64,000 nt of DNA. Origin: Nucisporomicrobium flavum (GTDB lineage Bacteria; Actinomycetota; Actinomycetes; Mycobacteriales; Micromonosporaceae). How positions within the stretch are numbered: position 1 is the stretch's first letter; each line of letters starts with the position of its first letter. A program made the translations under genes and the position numbers. The stretch covers positions 310,001 through 374,000 of the forward strand of contig NZ_JADMLH010000001.1 of assembly GCF_016464385.1 (NCBI RefSeq), given 5' to 3'. Below the pieces are notes generated by a model. It did no database searches, was not told the origin of the DNA, and saw only the letters and a program-made list of their open reading frames with translations. This document shows positions 1 through 8,408 of the stretch, one piece after another.

Positions 1-1359
1 GCGGGCGCGGCGGCAGCTGAGCCGCTTCCCCGCCCGGGACGGGTCATGCCGGCCGTCACGCCCTTCCAGCCGGTCGCCGCGGGGCTCGCCTGCCGGCTCG
101 GCCGCGAGACCATCACCGACCCGGTCGTGCTCGTGCGCCGGCTCGGCTGGCCGGAGACGTTCGCCGGCGAGATCGGCAACAGTGTGGTCAACCTCGCCCT
201 CGCGTACGCGGACCCGCCCCCGCCCACCCCTCGCCCGCTGCTGGACCTGGCCCCGGACCTGGCCACCGTGGAGCAGCTCGTGGCCGACGGGCACCCGCTG
301 CACCCCTGCTGCCGTACGCGCACCGGGATGAGCGTCGCCGACGTGCTCGCGTACGCCCCGGAGCACCGCCCCACCCTGCGGCTGACCCGCCTGCGCGTCC
401 CCACCGGACGCTGGTACGGCACCGGGGAACCGGTCCTGCTCGCCCACCCGTGGCAAGCCCGGCATCTGCGGGAGGCGTACCCGTGGCTGCGGCCCGACGG
501 CGAGACCGGGCCCGTACGCCCGCTGATGTCCCTGCGCACCGTCGACACCGGAGCCGGCCACGTCAAGACCACGGTCGACGTGCAGATGACCTCCGCCGTC
601 CGTACGGTCTCCCCCGCCGCCCTGCACAACGGCCCGGTCCTGTCCGCGCTGCTCGGGGCGCTCACCGCCGGCCTGCCGCTCACCGTGCTCGCCGAGTCCG
701 GGGCCGGTGCCGTCCTGGTCGACGGCGAACCCAGCCGCCACCTGGCTCACCTGCACCGGCAGGCGCCACGGCTCGGGCCCGGCGAGACGGTGGTCCCGTT
801 GGGGGCGCTGGCCGCTGCCGACCCGTACGACGGCCGCCCCCTGCTGCTGCACGCCGCGGCCGACCCGTACGCGTGGTGGCGCGACCTCTGTCACCTGCTG
901 TTCCCGCCGCTCCTGGCCCTGCTGCACCGCGGCGTCGCGCTGGAGGCGCACGGGCAGAACACGCTCGTCGTGCTCGACCGGGGCCGGCCCACCCGGATCA
1001 TCTACCGCGACTTCGGCGGGGTGCGCGTCAGCCCCGCCCGGCTGCGCGCCGCCGGGCACGACGCCCCGCCGCTGCACGGGGACCTGCCCACGGACGACCC
1101 GCACGAGCTGCGCACCAAGCTCGCCGCCGCCGTGCTGGGCACCGTCGCGCCGCAGCTCATCGCCGTGCTGACCGCCGCCGGCGCCGACCCCGCGAAGCTG
1201 TGGGCCACCGCCGCGGAGGCGATCGCCACGGTCGCCACCCCGGACGCCCGCGCCCTGCTCACCGAGCCGCTGCCGCGTAAGGCCACGACGGCGATGCGGC
1301 TGGCCGACGACCCGCTGGCCGACGTGTGGGCGTACCACGACAACCCCCTCGCCGCATGA
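1..1359 (+). CDS. NIS siderophore synthetase, IucA/IucC family (5' end outside window)
   Basis: ATP-dependent synthetase that condenses a carboxylic acid (citrate type) with an amine or alcohol in NRPS-independent siderophore assembly, in the cytoplasm. Family motifs are visible: the nucleotide/citrate-binding segment around HPLHPCCRTRTGM, AHPWQ, the KTTVDVQMTSAVRT core, and the C-terminal FhuF-like ALEAHGQN and YRDFGG motifs. The frame is open back to base 1. Residues before the internal ATG at 46 match the N-terminal half of the next gene in character, and 437 aa is short for a family usually near 550-600, so the true start is probably upstream. The Lys often seen in the HPxxKxR motif is Arg here. 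The stop overlaps the next start (ATGA). Role assignment is firm; substrate is unknown. Confidence 0.9.
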   Translation, partial: AGAAAAEPLPRPGRVMPAVTPFQPVAAGLACRLGRETITDPVVLVRRLGWPETFAGEIGNSVVNLALAYADPPPPTPRPLLDLAPDLATVEQLVADGHPLHPCCRTRTGMSVADVLAYAPEHRPTLRLTRLRVPTGRWYGTGEPVLLAHPWQARHLREAYPWLRPDGETGPVRPLMSLRTVDTGAGHVKTTVDVQMTSAVRTVSPAALHNGPVLSALLGALTAGLPLTVLAESGAGAVLVDGEPSRHLAHLHRQAPRLGPGETVVPLGALAAADPYDGRPLLLHAAADPYAWWRDLCHLLFPPLLALLHRGVALEAHGQNTLVVLDRGRPTRIIYRDFGGVRVSPARLRAAGHDAPPLHGDLPTDDPHELRTKLAAAVLGTVAPQLIAVLTAAGADPAKLWATAAEAIATVATPDARALLTEPLPRKATTAMRLADDPLADVWAYHDNPLAA

Positions 1360-2975
1360 CTCGCAGCCTGACCGCCCGCCGGCTCGCCCTGCACGCCGCC
1401 CACGCCGGCGCGTCCCTGGCGGTGCACGCCCCGGACCTGCACGACCCGTTCATGGCCACGCTGCCCGAGGCGGCGGACATCGTGGGGCGGCGGCTGCGCG
1501 GCGCGCTCGTGCGGGAGGGGCTGCTGCCGGCCGCGCCGGGCGACCGCTTCCACGCGTTCCACCGCGTCGAGTACGCCCACGCCGGCGCCGACGACCCCGC
1601 GGATCTGCTCCCGGCCGACCTGCCCGGCAACGCGGCCGGCTTCGCCGCCGAGCTGCGCAACGCCGTGGTGAACCTCGCCATCGCCATGGCCCGCCCCGGG
1701 CCCCGCGACGGCGGCGACCCCGACGAGGCCGCCGTCGCCGCGGAACGGCTCGCGGTGGCCGGGCACAACCTGCACCCGTGCGGGCGTACGCGGCTGGGCT
1801 GGGACACCACCGACGTGCTCGAGCACGACCTGGAAGCCGGGCACACCCGCGTGGGGTTCCTCGCCGTCCGCGACGACGTGCACCTGGGCGACGACGTCGG
1901 CGCGGCGCTGCGGGCGGCGTACCCCGAGCTGCCGGAACTGCCACTCGGATACCGGCTGCAACCGGTGCATCCGTGGCAGCGGGACACGGTCCTGCCCGGG
2001 CGGTACGGGGACCTGTTCGCCGGCGGGCTGGTCCGCATCCTCGACGCCGAGCTCGGCGCGGTGCCCACGGCCGCGCTGCGCACGCTGCTGCTGCCCGTCG
2101 CAGCGGACGGCGGCCGCCGCTACGTGAAGGTGTCCCTGGACATCCAGGTGACCTCCACCCGGCGCAGCATCTCGATCGCCAGCACCCGCAACGGTCCCGC
2201 TGTGTCGCGGGTGCTGCACCAGCTGGTCGCCGACGACCCGGACGCCGACCGGCTGCTGCTCATGGCCGAGACCGCCGGAGCCGCCGTACCGGCCGGGTCG
2301 GGGCGGGACATGTCGGCGATCCTGCGCGACGGGCTCACCGGGCGGTTGCACCCCGGCGAGCGGGCCGTGCCGGGCGGGGCGTTGCCGCTGCTGGCCGCCG
2401 GGCTCGTCGGGGAGTTCGCCGCCACCACCGGGCGCCGCGACGACACGAGCGCGGCCGCCGCTTTCCTTGACGCGTACGCCCGGCTCCTGCTGCCACCGCT
2501 GTTGCGCCTGACCGTACGCGGGGTGGCGCTGGAGGCGCACCTGCAGAACTGCTTGCCGACCTTCACCGGCGGGGTGCCGCACCGGCTGGCCGTCCGCGAC
2601 TTCGCGGGGCTGCGGCTGCACCCGGGCCGGCTGGCCCGCGCGGGACACGAGGTGGCGCTGTGGCCCGCGTCCGTGGTGGCCACCGGGGACGTCGCCGTGC
2701 TGCGCGCCAAGCTCGGGTACACGGCGTTCCAGGCCCACCTCGGCGAGCTGGTGCTGCGCCTGGGCGAGTCGCACGGCCTCGCCGAGGACCGGGCGTGGCG
2801 GCTGGTCCGGGCCGTCGTCGACGAGACGTACGACGCGCTGGGCGGCGCCGGGCGCGACGACCACGCGGCGTTCACCGCGGCGACCGTGCCGCACAAGGCG
2901 CTGGTGCGGATGCGGCTGGCCGGGGGCGGCGACGCGTACCTGCCCGTGGAGAATCCGCTGCATGCGCGCGCCTGA
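1356..2975 (+). CDS. NIS siderophore synthetase, IucA/IucC family
   Basis: Second NIS synthetase of the operon, 539 aa, close to the usual family length. Motifs in order: ELRNAVVNLAIAM near residue 105, GHNLHPCGRTRLGW near 138, HPWQRDTVLP near 205, the KVSLDIQVTSTRRS core near 258, and the C-terminal VALEAHLQNC / VRDFAGLRL pair near 390-420. The start at 1356 gives a 4-base ATGA overlap with the preceding gene, implying translational coupling; an in-frame ATG 30 bases upstream lies inside the neighbour and is less likely. Two consecutive NIS synthetases plus a LysA-like decarboxylase resemble the gene content of vibrioferrin (pvs), xanthoferrin and staphyloferrin B loci. The product cannot be named from sequence alone. 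Confidence 0.9.
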   Translation: MTRSLTARRLALHAAHAGASLAVHAPDLHDPFMATLPEAADIVGRRLRGALVREGLLPAAPGDRFHAFHRVEYAHAGADDPADLLPADLPGNAAGFAAELRNAVVNLAIAMARPGPRDGGDPDEAAVAAERLAVAGHNLHPCGRTRLGWDTTDVLEHDLEAGHTRVGFLAVRDDVHLGDDVGAALRAAYPELPELPLGYRLQPVHPWQRDTVLPGRYGDLFAGGLVRILDAELGAVPTAALRTLLLPVAADGGRRYVKVSLDIQVTSTRRSISIASTRNGPAVSRVLHQLVADDPDADRLLLMAETAGAAVPAGSGRDMSAILRDGLTGRLHPGERAVPGGALPLLAAGLVGEFAATTGRRDDTSAAAAFLDAYARLLLPPLLRLTVRGVALEAHLQNCLPTFTGGVPHRLAVRDFAGLRLHPGRLARAGHEVALWPASVVATGDVAVLRAKLGYTAFQAHLGELVLRLGESHGLAEDRAWRLVRAVVDETYDALGGAGRDDHAAFTAATVPHKALVRMRLAGGGDAYLPVENPLHARA

Positions 2976-4107
2976 GCGGGTCCTCGCCGCCCTGGCCGGG
3001 CTCGAGTCGCCGGTCTGCGCGTACGTCTACGACCGGCGGTCTTTGCGGGAGCGGGCCGCGGACGTGCGTGCCGCCCTGCCGGCCGGCACGACCCTGCTGT
3101 ACGCGGTCAAGGCCAACGGACATCCGGAGGTCGTGCGGACCCTCGCCGAGGAGTGCGACGGCCTGGAGGTGGCCTCCGGCGGCGAACTGGAGCTGGCCGT
3201 GGCCGCGGGGGCGCGGCGCATCGTCTTCGGCGGTCCTGCCAAGACCGACGCCGAGCTGGCCGCGGCGGTCGCCGCGGGCGCGCAGATCAACATCGAGAGC
3301 GGCCAGGAGCTGCTCCGGCTTGATCGCCTCGCCCGGGCCGCGGGGGTCGTCGTGCAGGCTTGCGTACGGGTCAACCGCGCGGCCGGCGGCCTCACGGGCA
3401 GCCACACCATGACCGGTACGCCCACCCCGTTCGGCATCGACGAGCAGCACCTGCCCCGGATCCTCGCCGAGCGCACCGGCAACGTGGAGATCACCGGCTT
3501 CCACCTGCACGCCGTGTCGAACAACCTCGACGGCGCCGCGCACGCCCGTTTCCTGGCCGGATGCCTCGACTGGTCGGCCGCCACGGCCCGGCGCCACGGC
3601 CTGACCCTGCGCACCGTCAACGCCGGCGGCGGGTTCGGCGTGGACTACCTCTCCGACGCCACCATCGACCTGTCCGCCCTCTCCACCGTGGACGTTCCCG
3701 CCGGGGTGGAGCTGATCGTCGAGCCGGGTCGCCTGCTCGCCGCCGACGCCGGCTGGTACGCCGCCGAGGTGCTGGACCTCAAACGCACCCACGGCCGCTG
3801 GTTCGCGGTGCTGCGCGGCGGCACCCACCACTTCCGGCTCCCCGCCGCCTGGGGCTACAGCCACCCGTTCACGGTGCTCGAGCGGGAGCGCTGGCCGTAC
3901 GAGTGGCCCCGCCCCGGGATCACCGACGAGGTCGTGGACGCCGTCGGGGAGCTGTGCACCCCGCGTGACGTGCTGTCGCGTGACCATCGGGCCGGGCGGC
4001 TGCGCATCGGCGACGTGCTGCTGTTCGCCCGCACCGGCGCGTACGCGTGGGACATCTCGCACCACGACTTCCTGCGCCACCCGCCGCCATCGTTCATCGT
4101 GGTCTGA
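2962..4107 (+). CDS. fold-type III PLP-dependent decarboxylase (LysA/PvsE/SbnH-like)
   Basis: Predicted amino-acid decarboxylase, 381 aa, of the alanine-racemase-fold diaminopimelate/ornithine decarboxylase superfamily. The PLP lysine is K50 in LLYAVKANG; the HLHAVSNN, GGGFGVDY glycine loop and EPGRLLAAD phosphate-binding motifs follow in the expected order. In pvs- and sbn-type siderophore loci such enzymes make an amine building block (ethanolamine from serine in vibrioferrin, ethylenediamine from diaminopropionate in staphyloferrin B); here the substrate is inferred only by context. It overlaps the preceding synthetase by 14 bp and its stop shares one base with the next ATG. A housekeeping LysA role is unlikely given the neighbours. 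Confidence 0.85.
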   Translation: MRAPERVLAALAGLESPVCAYVYDRRSLRERAADVRAALPAGTTLLYAVKANGHPEVVRTLAEECDGLEVASGGELELAVAAGARRIVFGGPAKTDAELAAAVAAGAQINIESGQELLRLDRLARAAGVVVQACVRVNRAAGGLTGSHTMTGTPTPFGIDEQHLPRILAERTGNVEITGFHLHAVSNNLDGAAHARFLAGCLDWSAATARRHGLTLRTVNAGGGFGVDYLSDATIDLSALSTVDVPAGVELIVEPGRLLAADAGWYAAEVLDLKRTHGRWFAVLRGGTHHFRLPAAWGYSHPFTVLERERWPYEWPRPGITDEVVDAVGELCTPRDVLSRDHRAGRLRIGDVLLFARTGAYAWDISHHDFLRHPPPSFIVV

Positions 4108-4544
4108 TGGATCTCACCCACCGCCCGGCCGCGCGGGTCATCTGCCTCGACGCCAACGACCGCGTGTTGCTGATGCACTGGATCGACCCGGTCGACGGGC
4201 ACCTCGTGTGGGAGCCGCCCGGGGGTGGCCTCGACCCCGGCGAGACCCACCTGGAGGCGGCCCGCCGGGAGCTGGCCGAGGAGACCGGCCTCGACCCGGC
4301 CGCGGTGCTGGACCGCAGCATCGAGGTCGAGCGCGACTTCGTCTGGAGGGGACGCCGCTTCGGCGGGCCCGAGCACTTCTACCTGGCCCGGTTCGCCGGG
4401 TCCCGGCCGGCGCTGCGGCGTGACGGGCTGCTGCCCGACGAGCAGGAGGCGCTGGCCGGGCACGGCTGGTGGAGCCTGGACGAGCTGCCCGGCCTGCCCG
4501 GGCTGGATCCGCCGGACCTCGCCGAGATCATCCGGCGGATGTGA
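4107..4544 (+). CDS. NUDIX hydrolase
   Basis: 145-aa single-domain NUDIX protein hydrolysing a nucleoside diphosphate linked to another moiety; the substrate is not predictable. The complete Nudix box is present around residues 38-60: GGLDPGE, then a seven-residue spacer, then RELAEETGL, supplying the metal-binding glutamates. The ATG at 4107 overlaps the decarboxylase stop (TGATG), so it appears to be the fourth cistron of the siderophore operon, an uncommon companion for NIS synthetases. Its last 17 bases overlap the convergent reductase gene on the minus strand. An upstream in-frame ATG at 4047 lies within the decarboxylase and was rejected. Confidence 0.88.
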   Translation: MDLTHRPAARVICLDANDRVLLMHWIDPVDGHLVWEPPGGGLDPGETHLEAARRELAEETGLDPAAVLDRSIEVERDFVWRGRRFGGPEHFYLARFAGSRPALRRDGLLPDEQEALAGHGWWSLDELPGLPGLDPPDLAEIIRRM

Positions 4545-5607
4545 GCCCGCCCGGCACGGCCGGCGCCCGGAGGGTCACGGCCGGCGCCCGGACGGTGAGG
4601 TGGGCGGACAGGGCGGCGAGGACATCGGGGGCGTCGAAGATCGCGCCGGCCGAGGCGACGCCGGTCGTCCGGGTCCGGCCGGTGAGGATGCGGTCGACGG
4701 CCTCCACCGCGAGCGGCGCGCTGACGGCGTAGATGTCCTGACCGGTGGCGGCCAGGCGGCGCTGCGTACCGCCGCTGCGGACGAGGACGTCGACGACGAA
4801 GCTCTGCGCGGAGCGGCCGCGGTCGTCGACGGCGGCCGGGGGCGGCGAGTCCGGGGAGGCCAGGTCCGAGGCCGCCCCGGTCGTCAGGTAGGTGCGCACC
4901 TCCGGGACGGCCAGGTGGCTGGGGACGGTGACGACGTCGGCCATGGTGAACTCGCTGATCACCTCCCGGACCCCGAACGGGGCCGGGAATTCCCAGTCCA
5001 CCGTCGACACCGGGTCGTCGTGCAGCTGCAGCCGCCCGCCGGCGTAGCGGATGCGCCGCCCACCGCGCCGCCCTGAGGACACCCGGCCAGCGGCGAGCGT
5101 GCCACCGGTGGGGTGCCAGCTGCTCAGGCCGTACGCCACGTGGACCTCGTCCGCCGACGTCGCGTCGCCCATGGCGGCGGTGACCAGCAGGTCGCCCAGG
5201 CCGCCGAAGAAGGCCATCGCCGGCACGACCACGGTGCCCGCGGCACGGGCGGGCCGCGCGAACCGCGTGAACGTGTCGGCGTTCGCCTCGATCTCGGCCG
5301 CCACGTCGACGTACGGGATGCCGGCCCGCAGCGCCGCGTCGATCACCGGGCCGGCGGTGGCGGCGAACGGCCCGGCCGTGTTGATCACCGCGTCGGCGCC
5401 GTGCAGCGCCCGGTCGAGCCGGATCGGGTCGTCGACCGGGGCGTGGCGCCGCGGTGCGCCCGGAAAATCCGCCGCCATGGCCTCCAGCCGGTCCCCGTCC
5501 CGGCCGAGCAGCAACGGACGGTGTCCACGCTCGCGCAGCTCGGCAGCCACGAACCGGCCGGTGTGTCCGTACGCGCCGTAGACCGCGATGGTCTGCCCTG
5601 TTTCCAT
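4528..5607 (-). CDS. saccharopine dehydrogenase-like NAD(P)-binding reductase
   Basis: 359-aa protein with an N-terminal Rossmann motif (IAVYGAYGHTGRFVAAEL) and the conserved VINTAGPFAATAGPV and GIPYVDVAAE segments of the saccharopine dehydrogenase / trans-acting enoyl reductase superfamily. It probably reduces or epimerises a small molecule in the cytosol; substrate unknown. The start at 5607 (METGQTIAVYG) was chosen because the glycine motif follows directly; a start 63 bases further upstream would add residues without homology to the fold. It is divergent from the GlxA-type regulator at 5679 with 71 bp between starts, so regulation by that neighbour is plausible. The 3' end overlaps the convergent NUDIX gene by 17 bp. 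Confidence 0.8.
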   Translation of the reverse strand: METGQTIAVYGAYGHTGRFVAAELRERGHRPLLLGRDGDRLEAMAADFPGAPRRHAPVDDPIRLDRALHGADAVINTAGPFAATAGPVIDAALRAGIPYVDVAAEIEANADTFTRFARPARAAGTVVVPAMAFFGGLGDLLVTAAMGDATSADEVHVAYGLSSWHPTGGTLAAGRVSSGRRGGRRIRYAGGRLQLHDDPVSTVDWEFPAPFGVREVISEFTMADVVTVPSHLAVPEVRTYLTTGAASDLASPDSPPPAAVDDRGRSAQSFVVDVLVRSGGTQRRLAATGQDIYAVSAPLAVEAVDRILTGRTRTTGVASAGAIFDAPDVLAALSAHLTVRAPAVTLRAPAVPGGLTSAG

Positions 5608-5645
5608 GTTCTCGATCTTGTCGTGGTCCCCGGCGGCGGGACAGT

Positions 5646-5671
5646 GTCGGAAACGACCGCGCCCGTACACT
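5646..5671 (+). promoter_or_regulatory. candidate operator and leaderless -10 box for the GlxA-type regulator
   Basis: A short palindrome GTCGgaaaCGAC (5646-5657) precedes a -10-like TACACT (5666-5671) that lies 7 bases before the ATG at 5679. This fits a leaderless promoter with an operator overlapping its upstream part, shared with the divergent reductase gene. Assignment rests on spacing only. Confidence 0.35.
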
Positions 5672-5678
5672 TTCGGCC

Positions 5679-6626
5679 ATGGCCTCCGTCCCGGGTTCCG
5701 TCGCCATCGCCGCGACCGACGCGATGCTGCACTTCGAGCTGGCGCTGTGCCACGAGGTCTTCGGCACCCGCCCCGACGCCGTACCGGGCCCCTGGTACGA
5801 CGTCCGCGTGTGCGGCCCGGGCGCGGTACGCCTCGGCCGGTTCGTGCTGGAGCCGGACAGCGGCCTGGACGCGCTGGCGAGCGCCGGCACCGTGATCGTT
5901 CCCGGGCTGGCCGACGTCGACCGCGACCCGCCCGCCGAGCTGATCGACGCGGTACGCGCGGCCCACCGGGCCGGCGCTCGGATGGTCTCGCTGTGCACGG
6001 GAGCGTTCGTGCTCGCCGCCGCCGGCCTGCTCGACGGGCTGCGCGCGACCACCCACTGGGCGCACACCGGCACCCTCGCCGGCCGCTACCCCCGGGTGAC
6101 GGTCGACCCGGATGCGCTCTACGTCGACAACGGCACGGTCCTCACCTCGGCGGGCAAGGCCGCGGCCATGGACCTGTGCCTGCACCTGATCCGCCGCGAC
6201 CGCGGCTCGGCGGTCGCCAACCTCGCCGCCCGCCGACTGGTCGTGCCCCCGCACCGGGCCGGCGGGCAGGCGCAGTTCGTCACGACGCCCGTACAGGCCC
6301 GCGACGACCACCCGCTGGCCGAGTTGCTGCCCTGGGTGATGCGGCGGCTGGACCAGCCGCTCACCGTCGAGGACCTGGCCCGTCAGTGCCACCTGAGCTC
6401 GCGCCACCTGACCCGGCAGTTCCGGTCGGTCACCGGCACCACCCCGCTGCAGTGGCTGCTCACCCAACGGATCCGCCGGGCGCAGGAGCTGCTGGAGACC
6501 ACCGGCGACAGCGTCGAGAGCATCGCCTCGGCCGTCGGCATGGGCACCGCGACGACGCTGCGCCGGCACTTCCACCGTACGGTCGGCGTACCGCCGGACA
6601 CTTACCGTCGCACGTTCCGGGCGTGA
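5679..6626 (+). CDS. GlxA-type transcriptional regulator (DJ-1/PfpI + AraC HTH)
   Basis: 315-aa regulator with an N-terminal DJ-1/PfpI-like domain (residues about 5-170, nucleophile-elbow-like SLCTGAFVLAAAGLLDG near 105) and a C-terminal AraC double helix-turn-helix (about 205-312, LARQCHLSSRHLTRQFRSV and ESIASAVGMGTATTLRRHF). Such proteins are DNA-binding activators or repressors; the amidase-like domain is usually a sensor rather than an enzyme. The start at 5679 is supported by a TACACT -10 box 7 bases upstream. It is transcribed away from the saccharopine-dehydrogenase-like gene, its most likely target. The 3' end faces the methyltransferase gene with a 10-bp gap. Confidence 0.85.
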   Translation: MASVPGSVAIAATDAMLHFELALCHEVFGTRPDAVPGPWYDVRVCGPGAVRLGRFVLEPDSGLDALASAGTVIVPGLADVDRDPPAELIDAVRAAHRAGARMVSLCTGAFVLAAAGLLDGLRATTHWAHTGTLAGRYPRVTVDPDALYVDNGTVLTSAGKAAAMDLCLHLIRRDRGSAVANLAARRLVVPPHRAGGQAQFVTTPVQARDDHPLAELLPWVMRRLDQPLTVEDLARQCHLSSRHLTRQFRSVTGTTPLQWLLTQRIRRAQELLETTGDSVESIASAVGMGTATTLRRHFHRTVGVPPDTYRRTFRA

Positions 6627-6636
6627 CGGCGCGGCG

Positions 6637-7335
6637 TCACCCGGCGGCTCTGAACTCGGCTCGCCAGCGGGCGACCAGCGTCTCGCCGCCGTCGGCGATG
6701 TGCTCCACGGACACCGTCTGCAGCGCCGCGCCGCCCGGCGTCCCACGACCGAACGCGTCGATCTCGGCCCGGCTCAGCGGCCAGGGCGGCCCGTCGGGGC
6801 TGCCGGTCGCGGCGGCGGCCAGGACCAGCAGCGTGCCGCCCGGCGCCACCAGCGGCCCCACGTTCGCGATGGCCCGGGCCCGGACGTCCGCCGGCAGCGC
6901 CTGCACGTTGTTGCTCTCCAGGACCAGGTCGTAGCCGCCCCGCCACGCCGCGGGCGGGTCGAGCAGGTCCGCGACGACGTACGACACCGCGGAGCCGGGG
7001 TGCCGCTGCCGGGCCGTGCGCACCGCCGTGGCCGAGATGTCGAAAGCGGTCACCGCGAAGCCGAGCCCGGCGAGGAACTCGGCGTCGCGGCCCAGCCCGC
7101 AGCCGACCACGAGCGCACGGCGGCCGTGCCCGTCGAGGTCGCGGTGCTGCGCCCAGGCGGCGAGGTGGCGGCTCGGGGCGGGCACGTCCCAGGGCACCTC
7201 GGCGGTGCCGGCGGCGGCCTCGGCGTACAGCTTCTCGAACCAGCCGGTCGCGTCGCCCTCGGCCAGCGACTCGGCCGCGAGCCGCCGGGTGTCCGGCTCC
7301 CGCTCGCTCACGCCCGGGCTGAGTTTGATGGGCAT
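6637..7335 (-). CDS. class I SAM-dependent methyltransferase
   Basis: 232-aa soluble methyltransferase. The SAM-binding motif I is ALVVGCGLGRDAEFLAGLG, followed by the acidic motif VTAFDIS and the YDLVLESNNVQALP / LVAPGGTLLVLA motifs of the Methyltransf_25/thiopurine-like group. The substrate is unknown. The start MPIKLSPG at 7335 is chosen because residues upstream in the frame belong to antisense of the deformylase. It is downstream of the deformylase on the same strand (37-bp gap) and convergent with the GlxA-type gene. Confidence 0.8.
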   Translation of the reverse strand: MPIKLSPGVSEREPDTRRLAAESLAEGDATGWFEKLYAEAAAGTAEVPWDVPAPSRHLAAWAQHRDLDGHGRRALVVGCGLGRDAEFLAGLGFAVTAFDISATAVRTARQRHPGSAVSYVVADLLDPPAAWRGGYDLVLESNNVQALPADVRARAIANVGPLVAPGGTLLVLAAAATGSPDGPPWPLSRAEIDAFGRGTPGGAALQTVSVEHIADGGETLVARWRAEFRAAG

Positions 7336-7372
7336 GCCGTCCCGGCCCTCCGCTGCGCTCCGGTGCAGTCCG

Positions 7373-7861
7373 TCATGCCGTGCGGCCGCTGCGCAGCGTA
7401 CGCAACGCCTGACGGCGGGTGTCGCCGGTGAGCGTGTCGATGTACAGGCGGCCGTCGAGGTGGTCGGTCTCGTGCTGCAGGGCGCGGGCCAGGAAGCCGG
7501 TGCCGGTGATCGTGCGCGGGGCGCCGTACTGATCGAAGCCGGTCGCGGTGACCGTCCAGGCCCGCGGCGTCGCAAAGCCCATGCCGGGCAGCGACAGGCA
7601 GCCCTCCTCGTCGTCCTGCTCGCCGTCGAAGCCGGACAGCACCGGGTTGACCAGGTGTCCCACCTCGCCGCCCACGTTGTAGGAGAACGCCCGCAGGCTC
7701 ACCCCGATCTGGGGTGCGGCGACCCCGGCGCGGCCCGGCTCGCGCACGGTGTCCTCCAGGTCGGCGACCAGGCGCCGCAGCTCGTCGTCGAAGACGGTCA
7801 CCGGCTCGGCCGGTGTCCGCAGCACGGGGTCGCCGAACAGCCGGATCGCTCGCACAGTCAT
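7373..7861 (-). CDS. def: peptide deformylase
   Basis: 162-aa metalloenzyme that removes the N-formyl group from nascent peptides. All three family motifs are present: motif 1 GRAGVAAPQIG (residues about 44-54), motif 2 EEGCLSLPG (about 85-93) with the metal-binding Cys, and motif 3 ALQHETDHLDG (about 128-138) with the two metal-binding His and the catalytic Glu. Length is typical. A TAGGGT box ends 7 bases before the ATG, suggesting a leaderless transcript. Actinomycetes often carry more than one def gene; this copy is not next to fmt here, so it may be an accessory paralogue. Confidence 0.93.
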   Translation of the reverse strand: MTVRAIRLFGDPVLRTPAEPVTVFDDELRRLVADLEDTVREPGRAGVAAPQIGVSLRAFSYNVGGEVGHLVNPVLSGFDGEQDDEEGCLSLPGMGFATPRAWTVTATGFDQYGAPRTITGTGFLARALQHETDHLDGRLYIDTLTGDTRRQALRTLRSGRTA

Positions 7862-7868
7862 GGCCGAG

Positions 7869-7874
7869 ACCCTA
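7869..7874 (-). promoter_or_regulatory. -10-like box for def (leaderless type)
   Basis: TAGGGT on the minus strand, 7 bases before the deformylase ATG, matching the TAnnnT leaderless pattern seen at several genes in this window. Confidence 0.4.
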
Positions 7875-7907
7875 TCGCGGGTATCGGGCGGCCACGAGCA
7901 CCGCTCG

Positions 7908-8399
7908 TTACGCGAACAGGGCCAGCTGGTCGGCGGCGAGCAGCCCGCGCAGCCGCTCCAGGGACCGCCTCGTCTGGGTCTTGACGACGCTGGCCGGCAC
8001 CTCCAGCGCGTCGGCGACCTGCTCGACGCTCAGGTCCTCGAAGTAGCGCAGGATGACGATCGCGCGGTCCCGCGGCGGCAGCTGCGCCAGCGCGTCCAGC
8101 ATGGTCAGCCGCAGGTCCGGGTGGTGCCGGTACCCCTGCTCGTGCAACGCGCCGACGACGGCCTCGGTGGAGCTGCGCCGCCGCCGGTGGTCCAGGTAGA
8201 CGCGGACCAGGACCTTCTGCGCGTACGCCGGGAGGTTGTCGGCCTGGCGCACCCGCCGCCAGCCGAGGTACAGCTTCGTCAGGGTGCTCTGGGTCAGGTC
8301 CTGGGCCAGGTGCCAGTCGCGGCACAGCATGAACGCGGTGGTGCGCAGCCGCTCGGCGCAGGCGCCCGCGAACTCCGTGAAGTCCTCGTCGTGATTCAC
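7908..8399 (-). CDS. sigma-70 family (SigE-like ECF) RNA polymerase sigma factor
   Basis: 163-aa extracytoplasmic-function-type sigma factor with region 2 (FTEFAGACAERLRTTAFML, then DWHLAQDLTQSTLTKLYL) and region 4 (LPPRDRAIVILRYFEDLSVE and the VPASVVKTQTRRSLERLRG recognition helix). It directs RNA polymerase to a small regulon. GTG start at 8399, nine bases after the stop of the membrane protein gene at 8409, so the two form an operon with the membrane partner first. This order resembles actinomycete SigE-family pairs in which the partner is a bitopic membrane protein; whether it is a true anti-sigma factor is inferred. Confidence 0.85.
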   Translation of the reverse strand: MNHDEDFTEFAGACAERLRTTAFMLCRDWHLAQDLTQSTLTKLYLGWRRVRQADNLPAYAQKVLVRVYLDHRRRRSSTEAVVGALHEQGYRHHPDLRLTMLDALAQLPPRDRAIVILRYFEDLSVEQVADALEVPASVVKTQTRRSLERLRGLLAADQLALFA

Positions 8400-8408
8400 C
8401 GCGCCGCC

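Noticed and set aside
1002..2963. Very long minus-strand open frame opposite the two NIS synthetase genes
   Set aside because: It is a shadow of high-GC coding DNA: composition is Arg/Gly/Pro/Val-rich with no family motif, while the plus strand carries clear IucA/IucC motifs.
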